Assembly: GCF_030680395.1 (NCBI RefSeq)
Contig: NZ_JAUXVR010000005.1
Coordinates: 1 to 64,000 of the forward strand
DNA from: Methylobacter sp.
GTDB taxonomy: Bacteria; Pseudomonadota; Gammaproteobacteria; Methylococcales; Methylomonadaceae
Length of the DNA stretch: 64,000 nucleotides
Direction: 5' to 3'
Each line of letters starts with the position of its first letter. The first letter of the stretch is position 1. Below, in pieces: positions 25,357 to 34,220 of this stretch. The position numbers and the translations under genes were made by a program. The notes under the pieces are model-generated. The model was not told the DNA's origin and made no database searches. It saw only the letters and a program-made list of their open reading frames with translations.

Positions 25357-26654
25357 ACTAATCTCTTTGTTTTTATTGAACGTATCGATAGGGTCAAGGC
25401 AAATATCATCAGAGATAAATCGTACGCCGCGTACAAACGACCTTCAGCCCCGAAAGGCGAGAACAGAATATTCCACAGCAAGTTAAACGCTACAAATGCT
25501 ATCAGCGGTACCAAGCTTGAATTTGCGCCATACGTCGCAATCAGAGTGCGCACGATGAGCATTAGCCCCCAAAACCAGAAAATCGCTCCGACAAAACCCG
25601 CTTCCACCCAAGCTCCCATCATGTACGAATGGGATGGGATCAAATCGCTTTCGCTCATCCCTTGAAACTGATATCCATGCTGGAGTAGGCCGTACGCCAT
25701 AATATCAGCATATTTCTGATCCTTCGCCCATGAGCCATGACCGATGATCGGGGAATCGATCACCGCTTGACCCGATGCCAGAATTTCAGAACGCCCCCCC
25801 ACCATAATTCCCATATCTCCAGAGGATTGCAGCAGATACTTATCGCGCACCTCCTCACCGAACCAGCCTGCATTCACGGTATAACCGTAAAGTGCGGTAA
25901 TGCCATAAAGTGCAACCCCGCCCAATAAAATCAGCATCGCGACCTCACTCCGTTTCAGTTTTCTGAAATCAAATCCATTCGATTTCCTAACCAATAAAAA
26001 CCCTCCTGTCAGCAAACAAACCAATCCAAGCGAGCGGAAATCCAAATAAAAATTTAATATTCCCATACCCAGAATGATAAAAGATTGGAATAATTTCTTT
26101 TTTTCGAGAACCTTGATTTGCGAAACCAGCACGACAAGAAACGTGATTGCCATACCATACCCGAATTTCCAAGGGTAGTTTTCTACAAAAACATTAGGAT
26201 TAAGAAAATAAGCCAGTATTTGCCCTAAAGCGATTCCTACTGCAAACCAGAAGAACCGCTTTTCTTTTCCATTGAGATATAAATAAATAGCCGAAAAATT
26301 CAACAGCAGAAAAGCAATCTTCGACCATCCCCTGCTCCAATCCTCAAGTGGCGCGTCCCTAATAACATCAGTCACCATCTGGGCCAACAGCCATGCCCCC
26401 CCGAGCAACATAAGTTTCCTCGGCAAAGGAGCCAGCAATAAACGCCCACGTGTCCACAACAAAAACGGTAACATGCATAGAAGCAGAATCTCGGACAGAA
26501 ACAAGCGGCCAACGAGATCCATTTCTACGAACATCAGCATTGGAATGACGCATGCGAAAGCATTCCCAAAGAAGTCTGAGCGTGAAGACCGGGTTCCCGA
26601 CTGCTTCCAAACCGCCGGTGTAACAAAAGGTTCAGTCAATTTTTCTGGATTCAT
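25353..26654 (-). CDS. O-antigen polymerase/ligase-like membrane protein (second)
   Basis: This 433-residue polytopic protein has about ten hydrophobic segments and a periplasmic loop containing GGRSEILASGQAVIDSPIIGHGSW and SHSYMMGAWVEAGFVGAIFWFW, the His-containing pattern of Wzy/WaaL proteins. With the protein at 15474 there are two such proteins; one is probably the EPS polymerase, the other a ligase or a second polymerase. Confidence 0.8.
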   Translation of the reverse strand: MNPEKLTEPFVTPAVWKQSGTRSSRSDFFGNAFACVIPMLMFVEMDLVGRLFLSEILLLCMLPFLLWTRGRLLLAPLPRKLMLLGGAWLLAQMVTDVIRDAPLEDWSRGWSKIAFLLLNFSAIYLYLNGKEKRFFWFAVGIALGQILAYFLNPNVFVENYPWKFGYGMAITFLVVLVSQIKVLEKKKLFQSFIILGMGILNFYLDFRSLGLVCLLTGGFLLVRKSNGFDFRKLKRSEVAMLILLGGVALYGITALYGYTVNAGWFGEEVRDKYLLQSSGDMGIMVGGRSEILASGQAVIDSPIIGHGSWAKDQKYADIMAYGLLQHGYQFQGMSESDLIPSHSYMMGAWVEAGFVGAIFWFWGLMLIVRTLIATYGANSSLVPLIAFVAFNLLWNILFSPFGAEGRLYAAYDLSLMIFALTLSIRSIKTKRLV

Positions 26655-27931
26655 AATTCAATTTTTTTACTGTGTGCTTCTTTCTCTACAGAAGCAAGAT
26701 ATGCTGGAGGCTCCATAAGCATCTTGTAGATCGTCATTAAACCATTTCCATAATGACTCTGTGTATAGCGTGATTTAATCAAATTCGCGTTCCTGCGCCC
26801 GACAGCAGGAATCATATCCTGGTTCAGAAAGCTTTCTCTAAGCGCAGCTTCCAACGCATCCACATCGCCCGGCGCGACAATTTTTCCATGTATTTCATCC
26901 TGAACAACGGAACCGCTGTTTGGCGTGGTAATCACGTAGCATCCGCACGCCATAGCCATAAAAACAATCCGTGCCGATCCTTCCGCTAATGATGGAAACA
27001 CAAAAATATCAGCCATATTCATATGCTCAGCAAGTTCATCCCATGGCAAATGGCCGGTCACCGTAACACGTTCATCTGTAAAAAAATCAGGGAAATCATT
27101 TCGCAAGCTCGGATCGATGGAACCAATCGCCTCAAATTGCCAAGACAAATCACGGATGCGCATAAGTGCTTCCAATAAAATTCGTCCTCCTTTCCTGGCT
27201 CCCATATCGCCTGCGAACAAAAGCCTGATGGGTCGCCCTGTGAAAGATGGATAAGAGCGCGGCGGAATCAAAGACAAGAATCGATCATCGATACCGGTAT
27301 ACAGAACTAAAATCCGGCTTGCATCGTAGCCAAAATGAATAAAAGTTTCTTTAACGAAATCCGAATTCACAAGCAGATAATCTGCTTGGTCCGTATCTTT
27401 GAGAATGTTACGCCACAACCTGTTGATAGGTCCATCCTGCCCGAGCGGCGGCAGTTTCCCGCCATTTAAAATGAGGTACTCCAATGCTGCCGGGTGTGCA
27501 ATCGAGTGATCGCAAAGAGCAACCATGCCTTTTTGTTTGGCAATTTGCACAGAATCGCGACCATATCCGGAACGATAGTGATAAATCCTGCCCGGTAAAT
27601 TGCGGACAATAGACTCGGCCTGCCATGCATAGAATTGGAAGCCATAGTCGGCCTCAAAATGCGGCACTCGTCTGGCAATAATACGGGTAATGCCATAAAT
27701 TAACTCTGAGAGCCATAAAGAGTGGACAAAGACATCCGGCAGGTTTTCCTGGCGTTGTAATAACCGTTTAATCGGCGCATACCTGTCCAATTTTAACCCT
27801 ATAATCAATCGCCTAAGTTTTGGTGTTGGGTAACCGGCCGTAATAAATCCTGCCAACACATTATTCTTATAGGCCTCGGCCGCCGCCATGCCGGTGATAA
27901 ATTTATGATGTCCGTTTGATACAATAATCAT
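26651..27931 (-). CDS. Family 4 glycosyltransferase
   Basis: This 426-residue GT-B-like enzyme has LLFAGDMGARKGGRILLEAL in the donor-binding half and DIFVFPSLAEGSARIVFMAMACGCYVI near the C-terminus, with the Glu pair expected for GT4. It overlaps the membrane protein gene by 4 bases. The start MIIVSNGHHKFITGMAAAEA is atypical for GT4 but occurs in similar EPS transferases. Confidence 0.8.
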   Translation of the reverse strand: MIIVSNGHHKFITGMAAAEAYKNNVLAGFITAGYPTPKLRRLIIGLKLDRYAPIKRLLQRQENLPDVFVHSLWLSELIYGITRIIARRVPHFEADYGFQFYAWQAESIVRNLPGRIYHYRSGYGRDSVQIAKQKGMVALCDHSIAHPAALEYLILNGGKLPPLGQDGPINRLWRNILKDTDQADYLLVNSDFVKETFIHFGYDASRILVLYTGIDDRFLSLIPPRSYPSFTGRPIRLLFAGDMGARKGGRILLEALMRIRDLSWQFEAIGSIDPSLRNDFPDFFTDERVTVTGHLPWDELAEHMNMADIFVFPSLAEGSARIVFMAMACGCYVITTPNSGSVVQDEIHGKIVAPGDVDALEAALRESFLNQDMIPAVGRRNANLIKSRYTQSHYGNGLMTIYKMLMEPPAYLASVEKEAHSKKIEL

Positions 27932-27940
27932 AACACTATT

Positions 27941-28885
27941 TTAACCGGCCTTACGTTGTTGCAGCCATTCCCATGTTTTAACTAAACCCTCTTTAAGAGG
28001 AACCTGCGGCTGCCATAAGAGCTCTCTCCGGGCTCGGGAAATATCGAGAGAATTGAAAGGCACATCCAGCTTGCGCGCAGCCGAATACCGGACAATCGGT
28101 GTCCTGCCGGTTATCGTTTGTATGACGCTTAACAGCTCATTCAAGGTATGTGGAACTCCGCTGCCAATATTATAGATTCTCAAGGGCGTATCTTTTTCAA
28201 TCGCAGCCAATACCGCTGAAACCAGATCGCTAATGTAAAAGTAATCCCTTGCAACTGTGCCATCGCCCCAAATTGATATGGGTTCCCCTTTCAGAATTTG
28301 CCATAAGAAGACAGTTACAGCGCCTTGGCCGGACATCGGGTCTTGCCTGCTGCCATACGGATTGGCGAAACGCAGGACGGTGTAATCTAAGCCATAAAGG
28401 TGATGGTAGAGGTGCAAATATTTTTCAGTCGTTAACTTGGCAATTCCATGCGAGCAGATTGGGGTCGTCGGATGCGTCTCGGCGATAGGCTGAAATTGCG
28501 GTGCGCCGTATACTGTGCCGCCTGATGAGGCGAAGATGATCTTACGTATCCCAACCTGTTTGACGAGGTTCAGCAGCCTTATGGTTCCTATGACATTGGT
28601 CTCAATATCGTAGACCACATTGTCATTTGATGACTTGGGCAACGTCGTAGTTACCAGATGAACAACAACATCCATCCCGGCCAGGGCCCGACATAGATCA
28701 TTTTCGTTTAAGAAATCCCCATGCATTAGCTCAATGCGGCCCAATACATGCGCAATATTTCGAGTATTAACATTCTGCCGCTCGAACACCCGAACGCTGT
28801 GGCCTTGCCCGACTAAGGCGTCAACAACATGAGAGCCGATGAAGCCTCCGCCTCCTAGAACGACACACTTTAGCGGACTGATCAT
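27941..28885 (-). CDS. NAD-dependent nucleotide-sugar epimerase/dehydratase with altered active site
   Basis: This 314-residue short-chain dehydrogenase-like protein has the NAD loop GGGGFIGSHVVDAL and the catalytic region ASSGGTVYG. The usual YxxxK is HGIAK (segment CSHGIAKLTTEKY), so the catalytic Tyr is His. One base change (TAT to CAT) accounts for it. In the extended SDR family Tyr is the base for oxidation at C4, so activity may be reduced, shifted or lost. The frame is otherwise intact and sits between FkbM and glycosyltransferase genes of the EPS operon. Confidence 0.8.
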   Translation of the reverse strand: MISPLKCVVLGGGGFIGSHVVDALVGQGHSVRVFERQNVNTRNIAHVLGRIELMHGDFLNENDLCRALAGMDVVVHLVTTTLPKSSNDNVVYDIETNVIGTIRLLNLVKQVGIRKIIFASSGGTVYGAPQFQPIAETHPTTPICSHGIAKLTTEKYLHLYHHLYGLDYTVLRFANPYGSRQDPMSGQGAVTVFLWQILKGEPISIWGDGTVARDYFYISDLVSAVLAAIEKDTPLRIYNIGSGVPHTLNELLSVIQTITGRTPIVRYSAARKLDVPFNSLDISRARRELLWQPQVPLKEGLVKTWEWLQQRKAG

Positions 28886-29604
28886 TACCGACGCTTCCCG
28901 CTGTCTAATTTATCAGTCTTGCTATGGCGCTTTAATATTCTTTTAACACCAATGTAATATTTCTTAAAAAGAAGATCGATTTTAACAGCCGAATTCACAG
29001 CGTGAACTTTGGTGTTAATGAAAAGGCAATCCGAATAGTCATAGTGAGAGAGCTTTACAAAATAAAATCCATACTCCTGTATTCTCCGCACAACATCCTG
29101 AATTCGCGGCACTTCAGCCTTATCCAGGAAGTCATGGAATTCAACGGTTATTTGTCCTACCGTGGCAAGAAACTCAGGCGGCAGTTTTTCCAGCACCTCT
29201 ATTTCCGCCCCCTCGATGTCGAGTTTTAACAGGTCAATTTTGTTTAATTTTTTTTTACTACAAAAATCATTCAGTTTCGTGGACTTGACTGTCACGGCGG
29301 TTTGCCCGGCCTCCTCGGAAAAGTAGGCGGAACTGCACTTTTCTTCGCCCAAATTCAGAATCAGGTTTGCCCCTGAACCGGAGACAGCCGAATTAAAAAA
29401 AGTCACATTTTCCAGTTCAGGCAACATTGGAAAAAGCCGTGGGTCAGGCTCAAAACCATAGACTGTAGCCAAGTGTTCTTTAGCCAGACAAGTTGAAAAT
29501 GCGCCATAATTTGCGCCACAATCGACAACTGACGGGGTTGCGCCTAAAAACTCTTTTACAAATGTATGACCGCATACGCTAAGCAATTCCATTACCAGCT
29601 CCAA
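28885..29604 (-). CDS. FkbM-family methyltransferase (second)
   Basis: This 239-residue protein has SVVDCGANYGAFSTCLAK, YGFEPDPRLF and LLKLDIEGAEIEVLEKL, the FkbM pattern. It overlaps the third FkbM gene by 13 bases and the epimerase stop-start by 1. It probably methylates a sugar hydroxyl. The C-terminus is very basic (RILKRHSKTDKL). Confidence 0.85.
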   Translation of the reverse strand: MELVMELLSVCGHTFVKEFLGATPSVVDCGANYGAFSTCLAKEHLATVYGFEPDPRLFPMLPELENVTFFNSAVSGSGANLILNLGEEKCSSAYFSEEAGQTAVTVKSTKLNDFCSKKKLNKIDLLKLDIEGAEIEVLEKLPPEFLATVGQITVEFHDFLDKAEVPRIQDVVRRIQEYGFYFVKLSHYDYSDCLFINTKVHAVNSAVKIDLLFKKYYIGVKRILKRHSKTDKLDSGKRR

Positions 29605-30395
29605 ATATTGTTAAGTAACGATTTCTTGCAAAAAATCACGTCTCGCTCCCAAGCATGGGGACCCAATGACACTCCGTAATTCCTGAACATAACGGGATAA
29701 AGATCAAAGTCAGTCAAAAACCCGGCCACATGCGCAAATGATGGAGAAATATTCTCGTATTCCGCCAGAAAAGAACATTCGACGAGCAAAACATCAATGT
29801 CCGGCAAAGTACTAACCGCGCCGTGAAGCACACTCAACTCATGGCCTTGAACGTCAATTTTCAAGAATTTTCTGGTGGCCGGTCTCGTTCCAAGCCCGAA
29901 ACTGTCCAATGTATCGAGATAGGCGTTTTGAGTTCCTTCAACCTTAACTTGCAATGCGGGCTGTGTCGCTACGTAATCATATAACGATGAATGCGCAGAA
30001 CGTTCGGCAACGTGAATCTCCACCTGTTCTTTTTTATTTGACAAGCCGACGTTATGGACTTCAACGTTATCGGTTTTCTGGAAACGCTGCTTGTACTCCT
30101 CGAATTCTTGCCGCAAAGGTTCGAATGCAACAACACGGGTGTTGGGAAAGAACTCCAAAAAAGACTCGCACCAGTACCCTGTATTTCCACCGACATCTAT
30201 CAACAGATTATTCTCGCGGGGATCAAGCAGTCTTAACAAGAGAATTTTGTCGTCATAGCTGTGCGGGCATTTCAGAACCCGGGGTATGATTCGCTTTGGA
30301 ATGGTTTTTCCCGAGCGAACAGCGCGTTCTAACTCGCAAATCAAACTGAAGCGCAGATCTATCGCATGAGCATAGTGTTGTAAAAATCGAAACAT
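29592..30395 (-). CDS. FkbM-family methyltransferase (third)
   Basis: This 267-residue protein has LLIDVGGNTGYWCESF, VVAFEPLRQEF and KFLKIDVQGHELSVLHGA. It follows the flippase gene by 15 bases. Three FkbM enzymes in one cluster imply a polysaccharide with several methylated positions or alternative acceptor sugars (inference). Confidence 0.85.
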   Translation of the reverse strand: MFRFLQHYAHAIDLRFSLICELERAVRSGKTIPKRIIPRVLKCPHSYDDKILLLRLLDPRENNLLIDVGGNTGYWCESFLEFFPNTRVVAFEPLRQEFEEYKQRFQKTDNVEVHNVGLSNKKEQVEIHVAERSAHSSLYDYVATQPALQVKVEGTQNAYLDTLDSFGLGTRPATRKFLKIDVQGHELSVLHGAVSTLPDIDVLLVECSFLAEYENISPSFAHVAGFLTDFDLYPVMFRNYGVSLGPHAWERDVIFCKKSLLNNIWSW

Positions 30396-30410
30396 ATCTC
30401 TCTTCTGAAT

Positions 30411-31904
30411 TTAGAAACGGAACGCAACCGTAAGCCGACAGCCGATTACCTTGCTCAAAGGATGCATCCAAACCGAGGGGGCTATAGCAGCGATACACAT
30501 AATCAAGCTCAGCCCTGCTTTTGCAACAGCCCCCCCCTCCAGCTTTAATAAGTAGAATGAAGCCCATCCTGCCATCAAGCCAATGCAACAGGCAACGCAT
30601 AATTGCCTACTTTCGCGCGGTAATAGTTCTACTAGCGGTATGTGATAATCACGATGATAGCCAAAAATGACAAAACCGCTGCCGATCACCAATGCCAACA
30701 GGTATCCAAAGGCAACGCCCTCGCCGCCTAAAAAGGCCCCCAAAAAATAGCCTAACGCAAGATTCAAAGGAGCCATAACAACGTATTCCAACGTATTCCA
30801 ACGCAATAAGCCCGTGCCTAGGTTAATGAAGTAAGCGGGCCCACTAAGCGTATTGAACCAATATGCCATGGATATAAGAGCGGCATAAATAACGAAACTC
30901 TGCTCATAATGCCCGATCCAGAGCTCGCTGGCTAATGGTGCAACGGCCGCTACACCGGCATAGAGCGGCAGTGAGAGAAAAAATATGACCCGGTAAGAAT
31001 CCAAGTATATTTTAGAAATTTCTTCGGGTGCATTTTCGTGAAGATTGGCGATGTGCGGAACCATCACCTGATTGGCAGAAACCAACAGCGAGCGGAACTG
31101 CGTGACCATCCGATTTGCCATCTCATAGTAAGCGACCGTGGACAATCCGCCGAATTTCGTCATCAGCATCTTGGTTGTAGGATCAACCAACATGCCAAAA
31201 ATAGAAATAAGCTGGAAATTAAATCCGTACCGGAACATCTCCTCAAAGAGTGATAAACGCCAAGTACAAACCACTACCGGCAATGAAGGAAGCTCACGCC
31301 TAAGTAATACCCAGCTCCCGAACAACATCAACAGCCCCTGCCCGATCTGCGCCCAAGCCAAGCCGACTAATCCATGCGCTGGAACAAATATCAACGTAAG
31401 CAGCCAAAGAAGCACAGTCGCCAACATCGACACCAGCACACGCAAATCGATGCGTTGACAGCCGTCCAGGCCGGAAAGAAACACACTGGCAACTGTCCCA
31501 ATCCACACCGACACCAACGCATAGGGGAGAATTGCGAGCGCATCCGAAATATGCTGAAGCGGAATTAATTTGCCCATCATCCATGTAATAAGCGGATAGC
31601 CCCCCGCAAGAACGCAAGCCAAAACAACACCGATGGTAACGGCTGTTGTCTGGATAACTTCCGAGGCTTTATTTTTGTCGCCACGCGCGATGTATTTAGC
31701 CGTGTATTTCACAGCGCTTCCGGTAAACCCCATCTCGCTGATTCTTGAAGCCGATACAGTAGCCAACACAATAGCCCAGATACCCACCTGTTCGGATCCG
31801 ATCGTCCTCAACAAGTAGCGGTACAACAGGAACAGAACGCCCCCGGAGACTACCACTTGAGCAACCGCCATGATGGCATTTCGGGTTAAGCGGTTACCAT
31901 TCAT
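30411..31904 (-). CDS. Wzx-type oligosaccharide flippase
   Basis: This 497-residue protein has 12 or more hydrophobic segments and no soluble domain, with early motifs NAIMAVAQVVVSGGVLFLL and VGIWAIVLATVSASRISEMG, typical of the MOP-family O-antigen/EPS flippases. It should move the undecaprenyl-linked repeat unit to the periplasmic face. It is the first gene of the leftward EPS operon as I read it. Confidence 0.85.
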   Translation of the reverse strand: MNGNRLTRNAIMAVAQVVVSGGVLFLLYRYLLRTIGSEQVGIWAIVLATVSASRISEMGFTGSAVKYTAKYIARGDKNKASEVIQTTAVTIGVVLACVLAGGYPLITWMMGKLIPLQHISDALAILPYALVSVWIGTVASVFLSGLDGCQRIDLRVLVSMLATVLLWLLTLIFVPAHGLVGLAWAQIGQGLLMLFGSWVLLRRELPSLPVVVCTWRLSLFEEMFRYGFNFQLISIFGMLVDPTTKMLMTKFGGLSTVAYYEMANRMVTQFRSLLVSANQVMVPHIANLHENAPEEISKIYLDSYRVIFFLSLPLYAGVAAVAPLASELWIGHYEQSFVIYAALISMAYWFNTLSGPAYFINLGTGLLRWNTLEYVVMAPLNLALGYFLGAFLGGEGVAFGYLLALVIGSGFVIFGYHRDYHIPLVELLPRESRQLCVACCIGLMAGWASFYLLKLEGGAVAKAGLSLIMCIAAIAPSVWMHPLSKVIGCRLTVAFRF

Positions 31905-32073
31905 TTTTTATGAACAAAACTGTCAATTCGCGCCGGGCGTAGAGCAAAATGCCGGTATCCGAATCGGAACAAAACTGATGACCTCTTGTTTGCAGGCGCT
32001 CGCGCAGCTCCCGGTAATTGTAAATTTCGCCGTTGAGACGATGGTAAGCGAATATCGCCGCCAAGCCGCACAT
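31894..32073 (-). pseudogene. Remnant of an asparagine synthetase (glutaminase domain)
   Basis: The frame reads MCGLAAIFAYH, the start of a glutamine-dependent asparagine synthetase with its catalytic Cys2, and then jumps directly to RLNGEIYNYRELRERLQTRGH, which normally lies about 70 residues later. It then ends. An internal deletion and loss of the synthetase domain leave a non-functional stub. It lies between the flippase and the ABC exporter. Confidence 0.7.
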
Positions 32074-32113
32074 TAAGATAAGACTCTCCATCATCGCGGC
32101 TATCCCGGCGACG

Positions 32114-33889
32114 CTATGCCGCAAATAGGCTATGCGCATAATGACTTTCCTGCACATCACTCCAGCTACCTTGTACAACAATATTTCCGGCCTCCATCAC
32201 CAACACTTGGTCGGCATGCTGCAAAGTCGCCATCCGATGCCCGATTGCGACAACTGTCAGGTCGCCGTGCAGATTAACGATGGCCTGGCGGATGCGTTCT
32301 TCATTGTCCATGTCCAGCGCGCTGGTCGCTTCATCCAGAATCAGCAGCGACGGTTTTCCCAGTAAAGCTCGGGCCAGTGCGATACGCTGGCGTTCGCCGC
32401 CGGAAAGGCGCAGCCCTTGATCTCCAACGATGGTATCCAGGCCATGAGGCAGCTGGCGCACAAAATCGGCGGCTGCTTTATCCAGCGCTTGCCAGTGCTC
32501 GTCATCTGTAGCGTGAGGCATGGCCCAAAGCAGGTTTGCCCTGATCGAGTCGTTAAACAGAATAGTTTCCTGCGGCACATACGCGACCGATCGCCGCCAA
32601 CGCAATCGTTCAGCGTCATCCAGTATTTTCCCGTCGATGCAGATGCTGCCCGTATCCGGCCGCAGCAGTCCCATCAACACGTCAGCCAGCGTACTTTTAC
32701 CGGCCCCGGATGCGCCGATAATGGCGGTTGTCGATTTGGCAGGAAGGCGAAGGTTGATTTCGCTCAAAGCATGGTGTTCTCGGCCGGGATAGATAAAACT
32801 CACCAAGTTCAATGTTAAATCGTGTTGCAGGCACAAAGGTGGCAGGGACACGTCGCCAGCCGGTTCGGCAGCACTACGGCATTCGGCCAGCAAGCGGTTG
32901 GCGGTTGTTAATGCCGGCAAGGTATGCAGCCAATGGTGCAGTTGTTGTTGCAGTTGCGAGCCTAACGGCATCAGCCGGGCAAAAACAAAAATCAAGGTAG
33001 CCAGCTCGGCTATCGGCAAGCGCCAGACTGCAATGCCGACGTAGAGCAGGACAACCAGAATAACCACGCTGCCCAACTGCATTCTGGCCCTTGAACGGCT
33101 GGAGCTGCGCTGGAAATCCAACTGGTGCAGCCGGAATGCCTGCATCGATTGCTGGAATTTATATAAGTGGCGTTCTTCATTGCCAAGGATTTTGGCTAAT
33201 TTCATGCCTGTCAAGCTTTCCTGTACGACGCTATGCAAGCTGTGCGAGGTCTGGCCGATATGGTTGCCCAGCAATAAAGCCTCGCGCCGCAAACCGTTTT
33301 CGGCCAGGACGAATATCAGTCCCAACGCCAGCACTAGCAGCGCGATCGGCCAGGACAGCCACAATGCCGCCAGCGAATAAGCCAGCATTAATGCCGATCC
33401 GCTGCATAGCTGTAAGAAAAAATTGACTCCGACGCCAACGCGGTTGATGTCGGTCAGCAATAAATTGGCGTACTCCGCGTTATTGCGTTGCGACAGCCAA
33501 TACCATTCGCTACGCAGTACCGCCATGAAGCAACGTTTGCGCAGCCGGTCGACCAGATCGAACTGAAAACGGTTGGATATCACTTCACGACTGCTCTGTA
33601 AAACGATTCTCAGCGCCTGCAAGAACAGGAAAAGCAGCAGCACACTAACGCTCTGATAAGGTATGCCCGTCCATTCAAAAAAACGGCCGAACTGCGTAGC
33701 TATGCCTGTAGTTGGCGTGACGCTATCTTGCAATAACTCAAGCAGGGGCACCAGGAGCGTGATCCCGAAACCCTCGCTCAAACTGCCCAGCAACATGCAG
33801 CTAAAAACCAGCAACATCGGTCGATGCGGTTCGTTAGCTAACAGATGAAAAAAGGGAATGGCAGCTTGGGAAATGGAAAAATGTTTCAT
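32114..33889 (-). CDS. ABC transporter, fused permease and ATPase (lasso D-type exporter)
   Basis: The ATG ending at 33889, preceded by AAGGGG, gives 591 residues. The N-terminal half has about six membrane segments; the C-terminal half has Walker A GASGAGKST at 392-400, the signature LSGGERQRIALARALL and Walker B LLILDEATSALD. It is a homodimeric exporter of the MsbA/peptide-exporter type with no C39 peptidase domain. Paeninodin-type lasso loci contain such an exporter next to a nucleotidyltransferase, as here. Lipid or EPS export is the alternative. Confidence 0.8.
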   Translation of the reverse strand: MKHFSISQAAIPFFHLLANEPHRPMLLVFSCMLLGSLSEGFGITLLVPLLELLQDSVTPTTGIATQFGRFFEWTGIPYQSVSVLLLFLFLQALRIVLQSSREVISNRFQFDLVDRLRKRCFMAVLRSEWYWLSQRNNAEYANLLLTDINRVGVGVNFFLQLCSGSALMLAYSLAALWLSWPIALLVLALGLIFVLAENGLRREALLLGNHIGQTSHSLHSVVQESLTGMKLAKILGNEERHLYKFQQSMQAFRLHQLDFQRSSSRSRARMQLGSVVILVVLLYVGIAVWRLPIAELATLIFVFARLMPLGSQLQQQLHHWLHTLPALTTANRLLAECRSAAEPAGDVSLPPLCLQHDLTLNLVSFIYPGREHHALSEINLRLPAKSTTAIIGASGAGKSTLADVLMGLLRPDTGSICIDGKILDDAERLRWRRSVAYVPQETILFNDSIRANLLWAMPHATDDEHWQALDKAAADFVRQLPHGLDTIVGDQGLRLSGGERQRIALARALLGKPSLLILDEATSALDMDNEERIRQAIVNLHGDLTVVAIGHRMATLQHADQVLVMEAGNIVVQGSWSDVQESHYAHSLFAA

Positions 33890-33912
33890 ACCGGCCCCTT
33901 CTCCCTTGAGGC

Positions 33913-33971
33913 ATAAGTATCTACACAACCTTTCTGCATCGATAATGCAGAAAGGTTGTGTAGATACTTAT
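33913..33971. repeat. Perfect 27-base-arm palindrome upstream of the exporter
   Basis: The arms begin ATAAGTATCTACACAACC and end TTTCTGCAT; they are exact complements and are separated by CGATA. The palindrome lies 23 bases upstream of the exporter start on the opposite side from its coding region. A decayed relative of the left arm lies at 8939. Perfect arms imply recent insertion or strong selection. Confidence 0.75.
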
Positions 33972-34220
33972 ATTTAACGACTATGCGCATCAGTCTAAAT
34001 ATTAGACATAGGGGCAGGCGTTGCAAATAGACAGGCAACATCGATCTGATACGGTGGGTTACAATAAGACATGAAATCATTCAACTGTGCTTTGGGGCGT
34101 CACATCATAAGCTTAATAAATAGCAACTTGCAACATGCGCTGCCCGGACATAGCCGAGCTGTCGGGCATCCCGGGATGTTATACTGCTATTGGAATGTCC
34201 AATTTACCTGAATTCTGTTC

